DNA of 64,000 bases from Runella limosa DSM 17973 (GTDB lineage: Bacteria; Bacteroidota; Bacteroidia; Cytophagales; Spirosomataceae): positions 1 to 64,000 of the forward strand of contig NZ_AXVJ01000057.1 of NCBI RefSeq assembly GCF_000482465.1, given 5' to 3'. Below the pieces are notes generated by a model. That model was not told the origin of the DNA, did not search any database, and was given only the letters and a program-made list of their open reading frames with translations. Shown piece by piece: positions 17,543 to 27,250 of the stretch. Positions within the stretch are counted from its first letter, which is position 1; each line of letters begins with the position of its first letter. Both the position numbers and the translations under genes were made by a program.

Positions 17543-18325
17543 TTATCGGTTGGCGATTGCGCCTATGGTCAATGCTTGCGTGCCAGTCCCGCCTACTCGA
17601 CCACGTAAAACGATGGTGTAAAAACGCCCTTTGATGGGAGCAAGGGTAAAAGTAGTCGGAGCAAGGTTGGTGGTGGTACCATTCACCCGCACTTGAACGG
17701 GTAAGGCAGCACCGCCCGTTGGAGTAGGCGTGATGGCCACAAAATCAGAGGCTTTTTTGTAGCCAATGTTGGTCATGGCTGGCGCATAAGTGCCATTGTA
17801 ACCTACGTCGTAGCCCGTCGTTGCATTAACAATCGTATTGACAACCCGAAAATAAGCTTTAGAAGTATCTGCTGGCGTAAGTTTGTCTTCTACCACCAAT
17901 GGTTCTAGCGTAGCAGTAGCTGCAGAACCCACCGCAAAAACCGAGTAATATTTGTTGGCTTCTAGCGGAACAGTCCCTGTTAGAAGTGAAACTTGTTGGT
18001 TACTTCCACTGGCAGGAACCACTACCTCAACCTTGGCACTACCCGCATCAATTGTTGCGTAGTCGATGGCAGGATAAATGTTGCCGTACGTGATCACACC
18101 TGGCAAGGCAGGCGCGACGGTAAGAACCCCCGAAAACTGACGGTCGTTTACCAAAATACTCACACCTGGGCCGTCCGAAACCATGTGGTGGAATTTTACG
18201 CGTGCTCCCGAAGCAGGAGTAACAATCGTTAATTGATCGCTAGATTCTCCTACACACGCAAAAAGCCCAGCGGAAAGTACGCCTGCGAGCAAAATGCTTT
18301 TTGTTATGGATTGAAATTTCTTCAT
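17543..18325 (-). CDS. DUF4397 domain lipoprotein
   Basis: 260 residues from the ATG at 18325. A lipoprotein signal MKKFQSITKSILLAGVLSAG is followed by the lipobox LFAC (Cys24). The mature part has two DUF4397-like beta-sandwich stretches: ARVKFHHMVSDGPGVSILVN with its follow-on, and AYFRVVNTIVNATTGYDV. It ends with KGRFYTIVLRGRVGG, typical of the family. It is the third gene of the SusC-SusD unit (43-bp gap after SusD), so it probably sits on the outer membrane as an accessory surface lipoprotein of that transporter, perhaps binding substrate. An extended frame to 18412 is not preferred because it overlaps the SusD 3' end. Confidence 0.85.
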   Translation of the reverse strand: MKKFQSITKSILLAGVLSAGLFACVGESSDQLTIVTPASGARVKFHHMVSDGPGVSILVNDRQFSGVLTVAPALPGVITYGNIYPAIDYATIDAGSAKVEVVVPASGSNQQVSLLTGTVPLEANKYYSVFAVGSAATATLEPLVVEDKLTPADTSKAYFRVVNTIVNATTGYDVGYNGTYAPAMTNIGYKKASDFVAITPTPTGGAALPVQVRVNGTTTNLAPTTFTLAPIKGRFYTIVLRGRVGGTGTQALTIGAIANR

Positions 18326-18368
18326 TGTTTGTTTCTTTTGGATTCGTAATCGGTTGAATGACCTACGA

Positions 18369-19925
18369 TTAAGGTTGCATAAACCAAATTTCTTTGGTGT
18401 GATAATCAGCATTTAACGCGCCAATTTTGTCCAATGCTGCTCGGTTCCAAACGTATTCGGAGTTATAGCGTGGACGCAAACGATACGCCAATTTTCCGTT
18501 ATTATCAGGGAACAAAGTAGAGCCTGTTGGCGCGACAAATCCTTTGAAAATATCAGGACTGTACTTGTAACGACGCATATCAACCCAGCTTTCCATGTGG
18601 CCATGCACAAACATTGAAATGTATTTTTGGGTCATAATGTCACTGAGTGTCAATGTTGCCGAAGTTTGGGCAACGGCACTACTTTTGAGGTAAGCAGCCC
18701 GTTCTGTATTAAAATTAGCGCGACCCGCCGCGTCGGTTGAAGACATAAGTGAAAACACCCAATCCAAGTGTGCATTGATGCCTTTGTTGTACGCATCGAA
18801 GGCCATGGCTTTGTCTCCTTTGGTAAAAGCTGCTTCGGCTTTCACAAACTGCATTTCCCAGTAAGTAATAAGTGGGTGGGCGGTGCCATTATCGAAAATA
18901 GATTTTCCAGTGGCAGGCGTGGTGGCAGTAGGCTGTGATTGTCCCCAGAAGTTGGCCACCCGATTGGTACGTCCTGCTACGTTGTTTGCATCACCAAAAC
19001 CAACATTTACGCCTCTATACACTTTGTCGTCGCTTGCGGTTAGCATTGCAGCCATGCGTGGGTCGATGGCGCCAGGGTACAATGTACCATTGAATAAGTT
19101 GACCAAATAGTTACTTTGGCGAAACCCATTCATGTTGTTGCGAAGTGGACCCCAGAAGTTAGCGTCGGCAGTGTTGGTGCCACCGTGTGGGATATAAAAG
19201 TTGTCGGCATTGCTACTGAAGGAAGCATCGACAAACTTAATAACGGCGTCAGGATTGTACGTTTTTTTGTTGCTGATGTGATTGGCATTACGTGCCAAAA
19301 TCGCATTCACAAACTTAATCCACTTCGTACGGTCGCCTTTGTAAACCAGGTCGCCACGGCCAAGGGAAGCGACAGATACACCACCATCGGTACGGGAAAG
19401 GTCGGCGAGGGCTTCCGTTCCAAGTCGAACTACCTCTTTATAAACATCTTCTTGCGAATCGTACTCAAATACGTAACGGTTTGGCTCCCAAGCTTGCTTT
19501 AAAATCATCTCACCGTTGGCGTCGGTGGTACTTTGCCAGCCCCAAGTGCGAAGAGCTTTGGCCACACCTAAGTAGTCCCACTGTTGTTTGGCGGTAGCAT
19601 CCTCGATGACCAAGTCCACGTTTTTTCCAATTGACCAATAGTGAGAACGCCACATTTCGCCGCCGTTATCGCTTCCTGCGACGTAGCCGTGGCGATCCCA
19701 GGCATTTCCAGAGGCCGTTGCGAGCCAGTATTGACAATATTGCCCCGTAAAACGGCCGTCGAAGGTTTCGGCACGGGCCATTTGGCCAAGCATGGGAGGA
19801 AGCAACGCAAAACCTTCGGATACTTGGGGAAAACTAGGGTCAAAATTTACATCTAAGTATTTTTCACAACTTGTCAGTCCCACCCCTAGCAGGGTAACAA
19901 GTGATAGAAGTTTTATCTTTTTCAT
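18369..19925 (-). CDS. SusD/RagB-family outer-membrane lipoprotein
   Basis: 518 residues from the ATG at 19925, with signal and lipobox VGLTSC (Cys20) followed by EKYLDVNFDPSFP, a typical SusD mature start. Alpha-helical TPR-like segments and the C-terminal block (YISMFVHGHMESWVDMRRY, RLRPRYNSEYVWNRAALDKIG) fit the SusD-like fold. It acts as the lid and binding protein of the SusC channel encoded 35 bp upstream. No glycoside hydrolase is adjacent, so the substrate could be a peptide, glycan or other oligomer; it cannot be named. Confidence 0.9.
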   Translation of the reverse strand: MKKIKLLSLVTLLGVGLTSCEKYLDVNFDPSFPQVSEGFALLPPMLGQMARAETFDGRFTGQYCQYWLATASGNAWDRHGYVAGSDNGGEMWRSHYWSIGKNVDLVIEDATAKQQWDYLGVAKALRTWGWQSTTDANGEMILKQAWEPNRYVFEYDSQEDVYKEVVRLGTEALADLSRTDGGVSVASLGRGDLVYKGDRTKWIKFVNAILARNANHISNKKTYNPDAVIKFVDASFSSNADNFYIPHGGTNTADANFWGPLRNNMNGFRQSNYLVNLFNGTLYPGAIDPRMAAMLTASDDKVYRGVNVGFGDANNVAGRTNRVANFWGQSQPTATTPATGKSIFDNGTAHPLITYWEMQFVKAEAAFTKGDKAMAFDAYNKGINAHLDWVFSLMSSTDAAGRANFNTERAAYLKSSAVAQTSATLTLSDIMTQKYISMFVHGHMESWVDMRRYKYSPDIFKGFVAPTGSTLFPDNNGKLAYRLRPRYNSEYVWNRAALDKIGALNADYHTKEIWFMQP

Positions 19926-19960
19926 TTTAAAGTCTTTTAAAAAAATCTCAATCAATCTTA

Positions 19961-22900
19961 CTAGAAAGAAAAATTCAAGCCTGCGGTAATGGTGCGTGGC
20001 AAGGCCAACGTTCCATAGTCAAAACCACGCGCTCCGATACCCAACGTACCAGCACTTGTTCCGTTTACATCGGGGTCAGCTCCTGTATAATTGGTCAAGA
20101 GGAACAGCTCGTTTCCAGAAACAAAGACGCTTCCTGAGCGGAATATTTTCTGCTTGTCTAAAATAGACTGAGGGAAGCTGTAACGGAGCGTTACATCCCG
20201 CAAGCGAACCCAGTTGATGTCTTTTTCAACAAAACTTTCTTCTGTGAAAGCTCCATAAAAATCGGAGCGGAATTGAGGAGTAACCTGAATGGTGTTAGGC
20301 GTTGGCGAATCGGTTTCCTCGCGGCCATCGCGCAATACACCTTTGAAAACGTAAGGATTGCTTCGGTCAAGAACGCGGGTAGAAAGACCATTACGGAACA
20401 TATACATTTCGTTTCCGTTGAAAACATCACCGCCTTTACGGATGTCTAACAAAACAGAAAGCGACCAGTCTTTATAACGAACCGTATTTTGGAAACCTAG
20501 CATAAAGTCGGGGTTACGGTCTCCGATAGGTAAGAACACAGGGTTTGAAATAGGCAAACCTGTGCTTGGGCTAACAAGAATATCCCCGCGTTTGTTACGC
20601 AAGTAACTGTAACCTGCCAATGCGGTGGTTTTACCTTCTCCACGGGTATTTACGTAAGACAAATTAGGGTAGAAAGAGCTTTGGTTGGGTGCCATGGCAC
20701 TTGCCCGAACGTTTCCATACAACCATGTGTCGGAGTTGTAATATTCAGCCACTTCGCCAGGAAGGCTCACTACTTCATTCACAAGACGTGTAAAATTGAG
20801 GTTCATGTCCCACTGAACGTTCTTAGCTTTGATGGGCGTAATGTTCAATTGGGCTTCAAGTCCACTGTTGCGAATTTCACCACCGTTCAACAAACCAAAA
20901 ATGAATCCAGTACCGTAGCTCAAACGCTGGGTCGTGATTTGGTCAAAATTGCTCTTGTTGAAGTATGTTACATCCAAACCTACGCGATTTTTGAAGAAAC
21001 GTAGCTCTAGGCCAGTTTCAAAACTCCGACCACGCTCTGGGCGTAAGTTTTCGTTGCCGCCGTAGAAGTCATACAAAAAGCCACCTCCCGTTGAGGTTTG
21101 TGGAACAAGGCGAGGGCGTGTACGGTAAGGTGTTGCGTCGTTACCAACTTCGGCATAAGCAAAGCGAACTTTTCCATAACTCAAAATTTGTTGCTGTTCA
21201 AACGCAGGAAGTTCGGTGAAAACAAACCCTAAACTAACCGATGGATAGAAGAAGGAGTTGTTCTGAACAGGCAAGGTCGATGACCAGTCATTACGCCCTG
21301 TTACGGTTAAGTACAACATGTCGGCGTAACTCAAGTTGAGTGAACCTAACACACTGACCAGACGGCGTTGAAGGAGCGTGGCCTTGCTACGCTGGGTGCT
21401 ATTCAAGGTGTTGTTGATGCTATTAAAGTCGGGCAAATAAAGTTGCTCCCCATAAATAGCAGTTGTTTCATAACGGCGATCATCGATTGTGGTACCCACC
21501 ATGAGCGACGTTTTTAGCTTGCCAAAGTCTTTTTTCGCAGTAGCGCGGAAGTTACCGTTGAGCAATTGACTGTTTTCTGTGGCATTTTCCACAAACCCTT
21601 TGGCAGTAATACCAGCATTGGATTCTGGATGTTGGAAGCGGTTGTAACGCGTCGAGAAAATATCGGCCCCTAAGATTCCCGCTAAGGTAAGCCAAGGTGT
21701 TACGTTATAGTCCAACTGAATGTTACCAACAGTACGGTTGATTCGGTTGCTGTTGATGTTCTTATACACGTTGAAGAACGGGTTGTCCAAGTCGTTGGCA
21801 TCTTCGCCAAAAGTACGGAAACGGCGGCCGTCTGCTGTAAGGTATTGTTGGGCATCCAAATAAAAAGGGAAAGCCAACATCCCAATCAGAAATCCTTGGG
21901 CACTACGAAGTGGTTGGAAATTGTTGGTGCCGATATAGTTGAACGATGTCGTAGCCCGCAAATTCTTGGTGATTTGTCCCACGCCTGTCAAACGGATGTT
22001 GATTTGATCCATTTTATTGGTAGGTACCACTCCTTTGTCCGAAATATACGAAGTCGATAAGCGATAGGTCGCTTTTTCACTGCCACCTTCCACCGTTACG
22101 TTATGTGACTGACGGAGTCCTTGTTGGAAAAAATTACCAACGTTGTCATAGACTTTGCCGCCACCTTCGCCGATTTGGGACACTTCACCCCCAAAATAAG
22201 AAAAGTTGTTTGGGTTAAAGACGCCGTTGAAGCCACGTCCGTAAGTGGTTTGGCCTTCAGGGAAACGATACACATCACGAACACTCAATGAACCATTGTA
22301 GGTGATTTTTCCGCGACCTGTGCCTCCTTTTTTGGTTGTGATAACAATCGCACCGTTGGCGGCTTCGATACCGTACAAGGCAGCGGCTTCTGGCCCTTTT
22401 AGGATGGTGACTGTCTCAATGTCGTTAGGGTTAATATCTGCCGCACGGTTTTGGTAGTCCATGTCGCGGTTGGGGCGGTCAGAAACCAATGCCCCTTGGG
22501 CAAAGGTGTTGTTTGAAATAGGCAAACCATCAACGACATAAAGCGGTTGGTTGCTATTTCCGATAGAACCCGCACCGCGCAACTGAATAACGGCCGATCC
22601 ACCCGCAGTACCACTGGTTGGGGTCATTTGAAGACCTGCTACCCGTCCTTGAAGTCCCATCATGAAGTTGTCCCGCTGAGAGTCCAACAAATCTTGACCT
22701 TTTACTTCTTGCACAGCATACCCCAGCGCACGTTTCTCTTGTTTTACCCCAAGGGCAGTTACCACGACTTCATTTAAGATGTTTTCGTCGTTTTCTAGCG
22801 AAACATTGATGGTATTGTTGCTCCCAACTTTAACTTCTTGGCGAAGATAGCCAATGTAGCTAAAAATAAGGGTGGCATTGTTAGGCGCATTTACCTTAAA

Positions 22901-23086
22901 TTCTCCGTTGGCATCCGTGGTTGTACCTTTGGAGGTTCCTTTGACAACGATGCTTACACCTGGAAGCACGCTGTTGTCGGCCGAACTGGTGACTTTTCCT
23001 GTGATGAGTCGGTCTTGTGCCCATGTCGTAAGACATACGCCAAAAACAACTAGAAAAGTCATACTTCGATGAAGAAGTTTTTTCAT
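19961..23086 (-). CDS. SusC/RagA-family TonB-linked outer-membrane protein
   Basis: 1041 residues. Signal peptide ending TTWAQ, then a carboxypeptidase-like barrel-plug extension (ITGKVTSSADNSVLPGVSIV, residues about 28-105). The SusC signature follows (NEVVVTALGVKQEKRALGYA), then the plug with YVVDGLPI, and ETVTILKGPEAAALYG with ANGAIVITTKKG. A long beta-barrel ends in TAGLNFSF with a terminal Phe. It imports large nutrients with its SusD partner using TonB energy. First gene of the SusC-SusD-DUF4397 operon. The 235-bp divergent space to aroB carries a cluster of CGGATTT repeats. No ECF sigma/anti-sigma pair is adjacent. Confidence 0.95.
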   Translation of the reverse strand: MKKLLHRSMTFLVVFGVCLTTWAQDRLITGKVTSSADNSVLPGVSIVVKGTSKGTTTDANGEFKVNAPNNATLIFSYIGYLRQEVKVGSNNTINVSLENDENILNEVVVTALGVKQEKRALGYAVQEVKGQDLLDSQRDNFMMGLQGRVAGLQMTPTSGTAGGSAVIQLRGAGSIGNSNQPLYVVDGLPISNNTFAQGALVSDRPNRDMDYQNRAADINPNDIETVTILKGPEAAALYGIEAANGAIVITTKKGGTGRGKITYNGSLSVRDVYRFPEGQTTYGRGFNGVFNPNNFSYFGGEVSQIGEGGGKVYDNVGNFFQQGLRQSHNVTVEGGSEKATYRLSTSYISDKGVVPTNKMDQINIRLTGVGQITKNLRATTSFNYIGTNNFQPLRSAQGFLIGMLAFPFYLDAQQYLTADGRRFRTFGEDANDLDNPFFNVYKNINSNRINRTVGNIQLDYNVTPWLTLAGILGADIFSTRYNRFQHPESNAGITAKGFVENATENSQLLNGNFRATAKKDFGKLKTSLMVGTTIDDRRYETTAIYGEQLYLPDFNSINNTLNSTQRSKATLLQRRLVSVLGSLNLSYADMLYLTVTGRNDWSSTLPVQNNSFFYPSVSLGFVFTELPAFEQQQILSYGKVRFAYAEVGNDATPYRTRPRLVPQTSTGGGFLYDFYGGNENLRPERGRSFETGLELRFFKNRVGLDVTYFNKSNFDQITTQRLSYGTGFIFGLLNGGEIRNSGLEAQLNITPIKAKNVQWDMNLNFTRLVNEVVSLPGEVAEYYNSDTWLYGNVRASAMAPNQSSFYPNLSYVNTRGEGKTTALAGYSYLRNKRGDILVSPSTGLPISNPVFLPIGDRNPDFMLGFQNTVRYKDWSLSVLLDIRKGGDVFNGNEMYMFRNGLSTRVLDRSNPYVFKGVLRDGREETDSPTPNTIQVTPQFRSDFYGAFTEESFVEKDINWVRLRDVTLRYSFPQSILDKQKIFRSGSVFVSGNELFLLTNYTGADPDVNGTSAGTLGIGARGFDYGTLALPRTITAGLNFSF

Positions 23087-23321
23087 AGTTAGTGAATTTG
23101 GTTGTTAGAAATGATAAGTTGAGGTGAACTAAATTCGGATTTACTTCAAAAAAAATCAAAAACGTTCGGATTTGCAATGTTTTTCCGAATAAAATTGCAT
23201 GAGTATGCGGTTTAAGGGCGTAAATGATGCGGATTTGTGCGGATTTTTGCACGGATGAAAGTAGGGGTGTAAATTCGCGGTAAATGTATATCCTTTTTGG
23301 TTTTAAAATTCCGAACTTACT

Positions 23322-24350
23322 ATGTCTGTAACCATTGCCCCGATTCAGGAGAGCCTCCCTGCGTATCTTTCAGCGCATCAGTACTCCAAAGTTGTCGTTA
23401 TTGCTGATACAAATACAAAAAAGCACTGCTACGCAAAGGTAAAGCCTCATTTGCCCAAACATGACCTTATCGTCGTGCCAGCGGGAGAGCAGCACAAGAC
23501 CCTTGCAACCTGTGAAAAGATTTGGGGCGAAATGACCAAAGCCCAACTCGACCGTCATGCGGTTGTTTTTAACTTGGGTGGCGGAGTGATTGGGGACATG
23601 GGCGGGTTTTGTGCCGCTACGTACAAAAGAGGGATTGACTTTGTGCAAATTCCGACAACGCTGCTTTCTCAAGTGGATGCCAGCGTGGGTGGAAAATTAG
23701 GAATCGACTTCCAAGGTTTTAAAAATCATTTGGGCGTTTTTACCCAGCCAAAAAATGTTTTGATTGACGCATCCTTTTTGTCAACCCTTCCGTATATAGA
23801 ATTGCGCTCTGGATTTGCCGAAATTGTGAAACATTGTTTGATTGCGGATGCGGCCAAGTGGGAAGAAATTCGTAAAAAAGACTTTGAACAACAAAATTGG
23901 ACAGACTTGATTGCACACTCAGTTGAAATCAAGAAAAAAGTTGTGGCCACTGACCCAACGGAAAAAGGGCTTCGCAAAATCTTGAACTTTGGCCATACCA
24001 TTGGACACGCCGTTGAAACCTACTTTTTGGGAAAACCACCTAAGGAGCGTTTGTTACACGGGGAAGCAATTGCGGCAGGGATGGTTATGGAAACTTATTT
24101 GGCCTACCGCAAAAAAATGGTGGATTTGCAAACACTTGAGCAGGTTGAGGAGTTTATATTTTCAGTGTTTGGTAAAGCCGATGTCCAGCTTTCGGATGCG
24201 CCAACGGTGATTGCACTGGCGCAGCAAGATAAAAAGAACCGAGGAGGAGAGTTGCGTTTTTCACTGCTAGATGGCATCGGAACTTGTGCGTATGATGTGA
24301 AAGTGACACCAGCTGAAATCCAACAAGCTATCGCTTATTACGTAGGTTAA
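23322..24350 (+). CDS. aroB: 3-Dehydroquinate synthase
   Basis: 342 residues, close to the usual 340-370. It converts DAHP to 3-dehydroquinate in the shikimate pathway using NAD and a divalent metal. Visible motifs: VPAGEQHKTL, NLGGGVIGDMGGFCAATYKRG (NAD-binding glycine-rich stretch), PTTLLSQVDASVGGKLGID, GFAEIVKHCLI (metal-binding Glu), LNFGHTIGHAVE and LLHGEAIAAGM (metal-binding His residues). It stands alone, divergent from susC and upstream of the DUF4136 gene. Confidence 0.96.
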   Translation: MSVTIAPIQESLPAYLSAHQYSKVVVIADTNTKKHCYAKVKPHLPKHDLIVVPAGEQHKTLATCEKIWGEMTKAQLDRHAVVFNLGGGVIGDMGGFCAATYKRGIDFVQIPTTLLSQVDASVGGKLGIDFQGFKNHLGVFTQPKNVLIDASFLSTLPYIELRSGFAEIVKHCLIADAAKWEEIRKKDFEQQNWTDLIAHSVEIKKKVVATDPTEKGLRKILNFGHTIGHAVETYFLGKPPKERLLHGEAIAAGMVMETYLAYRKKMVDLQTLEQVEEFIFSVFGKADVQLSDAPTVIALAQQDKKNRGGELRFSLLDGIGTCAYDVKVTPAEIQQAIAYYVG

Positions 24351-24382
24351 TTTGGGTGATAGTAAGTTTTGCAGTAAAAAAT

Positions 24383-24411
24383 TTGCTTTTGTAGAAAATT
24401 TCGTATTTTTA
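24383..24411 (+). promoter_or_regulatory. Candidate promoter of the DUF4136 gene
   Basis: TTG (24383-24385), 18-bp spacer, TATTTTTA (24404-24411; 7 of 8 versus TAnnTTTG), 40 bp before the start codon. Confidence 0.4.
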
Positions 24412-24451
24412 ATCAAATATTCTCTCAAACACCCCAAACCACGAACTATCT

Positions 24452-25024
24452 ATGAAGCTTGTCAAACTTTTACTGCTTGGATGTGCTGTTGTTATTGTGG
24501 CAGCAAGTTGCAACACGAGTCAGAAAATTTTTGTTGAACACGATTACAGTTACGAAACCAATTTCAAAGCCTACAGCACGTACGCTTTCTTGGAATGTGA
24601 ACGTGATACGGGTAATGTGTGTACAGAAGTCTATAATGCCATCCACCGACAGATGCAGGCGCGTGGATACCGACTTACCACTAATAAACCTTCGTTGTTG
24701 GTAAATTATGGTATTTTCTACGATAACTTGCGCTATCAGGGATATATGCAACCCGTGATTAAAAACTGGGTGGATACTGAAGATGATTCGTTTAAATATG
24801 AACCCATTCGTTATTCGCTCGACAAAGGGACAATTATTGTATCGCTCATTGATGCAGATACCGACCAGGTTGTTTGGCGCGGATATGCGGCGGGTATTTT
24901 TAAGAATCCCAATGCTGCCAATAATTATTATCGTAACGTAGTGCGTACAATTTTTGACCAATATCCGCTGTTTGCTTCTGGTTATGATCCACGAGGTGGC
25001 GGTGGTCAATCCAATGGGCGCTAG
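24452..25024 (+). CDS. DUF4136 domain lipoprotein
   Basis: 190 residues. The lipoprotein signal ends in VIVAASC (Cys20). The mature domain begins IFVEHDYSYETNFKAYSTYAFL, then NAIHRQMQARGYRL and PSLLVNYGIFY, then GTIIVSLIDADTDQVVWRGYAAGIF, which is the standard DUF4136 progression ('D F..YKTF.W' to 'G.l.idl.D..t...vWrG'). The C-terminus is Gly-rich (DPRGGGGQSNGR). The family is an outer-membrane-associated lipoprotein of unknown role. It is monocistronic, bounded by its own promoter and a bidirectional terminator. Confidence 0.88.
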   Translation: MKLVKLLLLGCAVVIVAASCNTSQKIFVEHDYSYETNFKAYSTYAFLECERDTGNVCTEVYNAIHRQMQARGYRLTTNKPSLLVNYGIFYDNLRYQGYMQPVIKNWVDTEDDSFKYEPIRYSLDKGTIIVSLIDADTDQVVWRGYAAGIFKNPNAANNYYRNVVRTIFDQYPLFASGYDPRGGGGQSNGR

Positions 25025-25038
25025 TTGCGGAGATACAT

Positions 25039-25070
25039 AAAAAAAGGACGCTGTTGGGCGTCCTTTTTTT
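25039..25070. terminator. Bidirectional terminator
   Basis: GGACGC/GCGTCC stem (25046-25051 with 25058-25063) between an A-run and a T-run, separating the convergent DUF4136 and minus-strand lipoprotein genes. Confidence 0.85.
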
Positions 25071-25095
25071 ATGCTAAAGTTTTCTCGCAAGCTGA

Positions 25096-25659
25096 CTAAT
25101 AGATAGTTCCTACAATAGAAAACGATTTTTTATCGGTTAAAGACAGGTGCTGAAAACCAGAAATTTCGTACGTTTTGATTAACCAAACCCCTTCTGGTCG
25201 CATTCCACAAGTGAGACGAAGCTTTTTCTCAGAATCATACAGTTTATTTTCTTCCTTTAACGAAACCTCGATGATTGAAGGCATCTGGGTTTTGTCATCG
25301 AAGGTCACTTTCAACGACTGAACGGGCTGATTTTCGCCTTTTTTGAGGGAATAAAGGTTGGTTTTGGGCATTGGCTGCGTAATCTCGTAGCTCGATTGAT
25401 ACGCCTGTTTATTAATATCTGCTTGGATAAACAGGTCTAATTCTTTGGCCCAATTAATTTCATTTGTTTGCTTTGATTCGCTTTCCCCATCCAGCGACAT
25501 TTTTTTATCAACCGTCGGTTTGCGTTTTTCTAATTCACGAAGCTGTGATTCGATAAAGCCTTTTAAATCAAAATAAGACTTAACTTGGTTGGTTTCGGTT
25601 TGGGGCTGGCAGGCAGCAAGGAAAACGAGCGCGACGAAAATACAAAAAAGTGGTTTCAT
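25096..25659 (-). CDS. Lipoprotein of unknown function
   Basis: 187 residues. Signal peptide with lipobox FLAAC (Cys17), then QPQTETNQ. A charged helix (FIESQLRELEKRKPTVDKK) is followed by a beta-rich domain (VQSLKVTFDDKTQMPSIIEV, KLRLTCGMRPEGVWLIKTYEI). I do not recognise the family. The charged Lys/Glu linker and a single compact beta domain suggest a periplasm-facing lipoprotein. It is 37 bp downstream of gpmI and probably co-transcribed with it. Confidence 0.72.
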   Translation of the reverse strand: MKPLFCIFVALVFLAACQPQTETNQVKSYFDLKGFIESQLRELEKRKPTVDKKMSLDGESESKQTNEINWAKELDLFIQADINKQAYQSSYEITQPMPKTNLYSLKKGENQPVQSLKVTFDDKTQMPSIIEVSLKEENKLYDSEKKLRLTCGMRPEGVWLIKTYEISGFQHLSLTDKKSFSIVGTIY

Positions 25660-25696
25660 GGCTCAATAACCCTCACTGCCTGCAAAAAGTTCGGTA

Positions 25697-27235
25697 TTAC
25701 AACAAGCTTACTCCCGTCATTTCGGCTGGTTGAGCAACGCCCAAAAGCGCTAAAATGGTGGGTGCGATGTCAGCTAATTTTCCATCTTTAGGTTGCCCAG
25801 TGTATTCGTTGCCTACAAAAATGCAAGGAACTAGGTTGGTACTGTGGGCGGTGTTTGGCGTTCCATCGTCGTTACGCATGTAATCAGAGTTGCCGTGGTC
25901 AGCAATAATGATGGAAGTATAGCCGTGTGCCAGACCCGCAGTTGCAACGGCTTCGGTACATTGGTCAACGGTTTCACAAGCTTTGATAACGGCCTCAAAA
26001 ACACCCGTGTGGCCTACCATGTCAGGGTTGGCAAAGTTGAGACAAATAAAATCGGCGGTTTCTGCTTCGATTTCGGGAAGAATGGCATTGCGAATGTCGA
26101 AAGCGGCCATTTCTGGCTTTAAGTCATACGTTTTTACATCCTTGGGCGAAGGGCACAAAAGCCGTTTTTCGCCTTCAAATGGCACTTCACGGCCTCCTGA
26201 GAAGAAGAAAGTTACGTGCGGGTATTTTTCGGTTTCCGCAATGCGAATTTGGGTTTTACCTGCTCCTTCAATTACTTCTCCGAGGGTATTTTTGAGATTG
26301 TCTTTGTCATAAATCACTTTCACCCCAACAAACGCATCGTCGTAGTTGGTCATGGTGAGGTAGTACAAATTCAATTTAGTTGTTCCTTGTTCGGGGAAAT
26401 CTTGTTGGGTAAGCATTTCAGTAATTTCGCGCCCACGGTCGGTACGGAAATTGAAACACAATACGACGTCTCCTTCTTCGATTTTGGCAACAGGAGCACC
26501 TGTTTCGTCCACAACCACGATGGGTTCAATAAATTCGTCGGTTACGCCTGCTGCGTAAGAAGCCTCAACCGCCGCTACAATTTGACTATCGACAACTGAC
26601 TCCTGACCCACGCCATTGACCATCACGTTATAGGCTTTTGCCACGCGTTCCCAACGTTTGTCGCGGTCCATGGCATAAAAACGCCCCGTTACGCTGGCAA
26701 TTTTGCCCGTTGTGGTTGCCAATGAAGCCTGCAAATCGGTCAAAAAGCCTGCGCCGCTTTTAGGGTCACAGTCACGGCCATCGGTAAAAGCATGAACATA
26801 TACGTCATTAAGTCCTGCTTCCTGCGCGGCTTTACAAAGCCCTTTGACGTGGTTGATGTGAGAGTGAACCCCGCCATCGGACACCAAACCTATGAAGTGA
26901 ACTTTCTTTTGGTTGTCTTTTGCGTATTCAAAAGCTTCAACAAGCGTTGGCTCTTGGGCGATAGAGCCAGATTCGACCGCCAAGTTAATTTTGACAAGGT
27001 CTTGATACACAATCCGTCCCGCGCCAAGGTTGGTATGACCTACCTCCGAATTACCCATTTGTCCGTCGGGAAGTCCAACGGCTAATCCGCTTGCTTCGAG
27101 TTTGCTGTGTGGGTATTGTTGGAGGATACGGTCGTAAAAAGGCGTGTTGGCAGCGATAACGGCAGAGCGGTTTTCTTCGCCATTTTTAGCGATGCCCCAA
27201 CCATCCATGATGATAAGAATTACTTTTTGACTCAT
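25697..27235 (-). CDS. gpmI: 2,3-bisphosphoglycerate-independent phosphoglycerate mutase
   Basis: 512 residues, standard for the two-metal (Mn) enzyme that interconverts 3- and 2-phosphoglycerate. It opens with ILIIMDGWGIA (metal Asp11), and the phospho-acceptor Ser63 lies in GNSEVGHTNLGAGR. Then HAFTDGRDCDP, SVTGRFYAMDRDKRW, CFNFRTDRGREIT, a late metal site LNFANPDMVGHTG and IIADHGNSD. It is downstream of the tyrosine phosphatase gene by 15 bp, in a run with eno and ftsB. Confidence 0.97.
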   Translation of the reverse strand: MSQKVILIIMDGWGIAKNGEENRSAVIAANTPFYDRILQQYPHSKLEASGLAVGLPDGQMGNSEVGHTNLGAGRIVYQDLVKINLAVESGSIAQEPTLVEAFEYAKDNQKKVHFIGLVSDGGVHSHINHVKGLCKAAQEAGLNDVYVHAFTDGRDCDPKSGAGFLTDLQASLATTTGKIASVTGRFYAMDRDKRWERVAKAYNVMVNGVGQESVVDSQIVAAVEASYAAGVTDEFIEPIVVVDETGAPVAKIEEGDVVLCFNFRTDRGREITEMLTQQDFPEQGTTKLNLYYLTMTNYDDAFVGVKVIYDKDNLKNTLGEVIEGAGKTQIRIAETEKYPHVTFFFSGGREVPFEGEKRLLCPSPKDVKTYDLKPEMAAFDIRNAILPEIEAETADFICLNFANPDMVGHTGVFEAVIKACETVDQCTEAVATAGLAHGYTSIIIADHGNSDYMRNDDGTPNTAHSTNLVPCIFVGNEYTGQPKDGKLADIAPTILALLGVAQPAEMTGVSLL

Positions 27236-27250
27236 TGTGGGTTTTATTTT

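Noticed and set aside
22547-22777. Open frames on the plus strand inside susC (also 20681-21004, 59774-60205)
   Set aside because: Shadows of the SusC coding strand with no family resemblance; long shadows are common in these GC-moderate genes.
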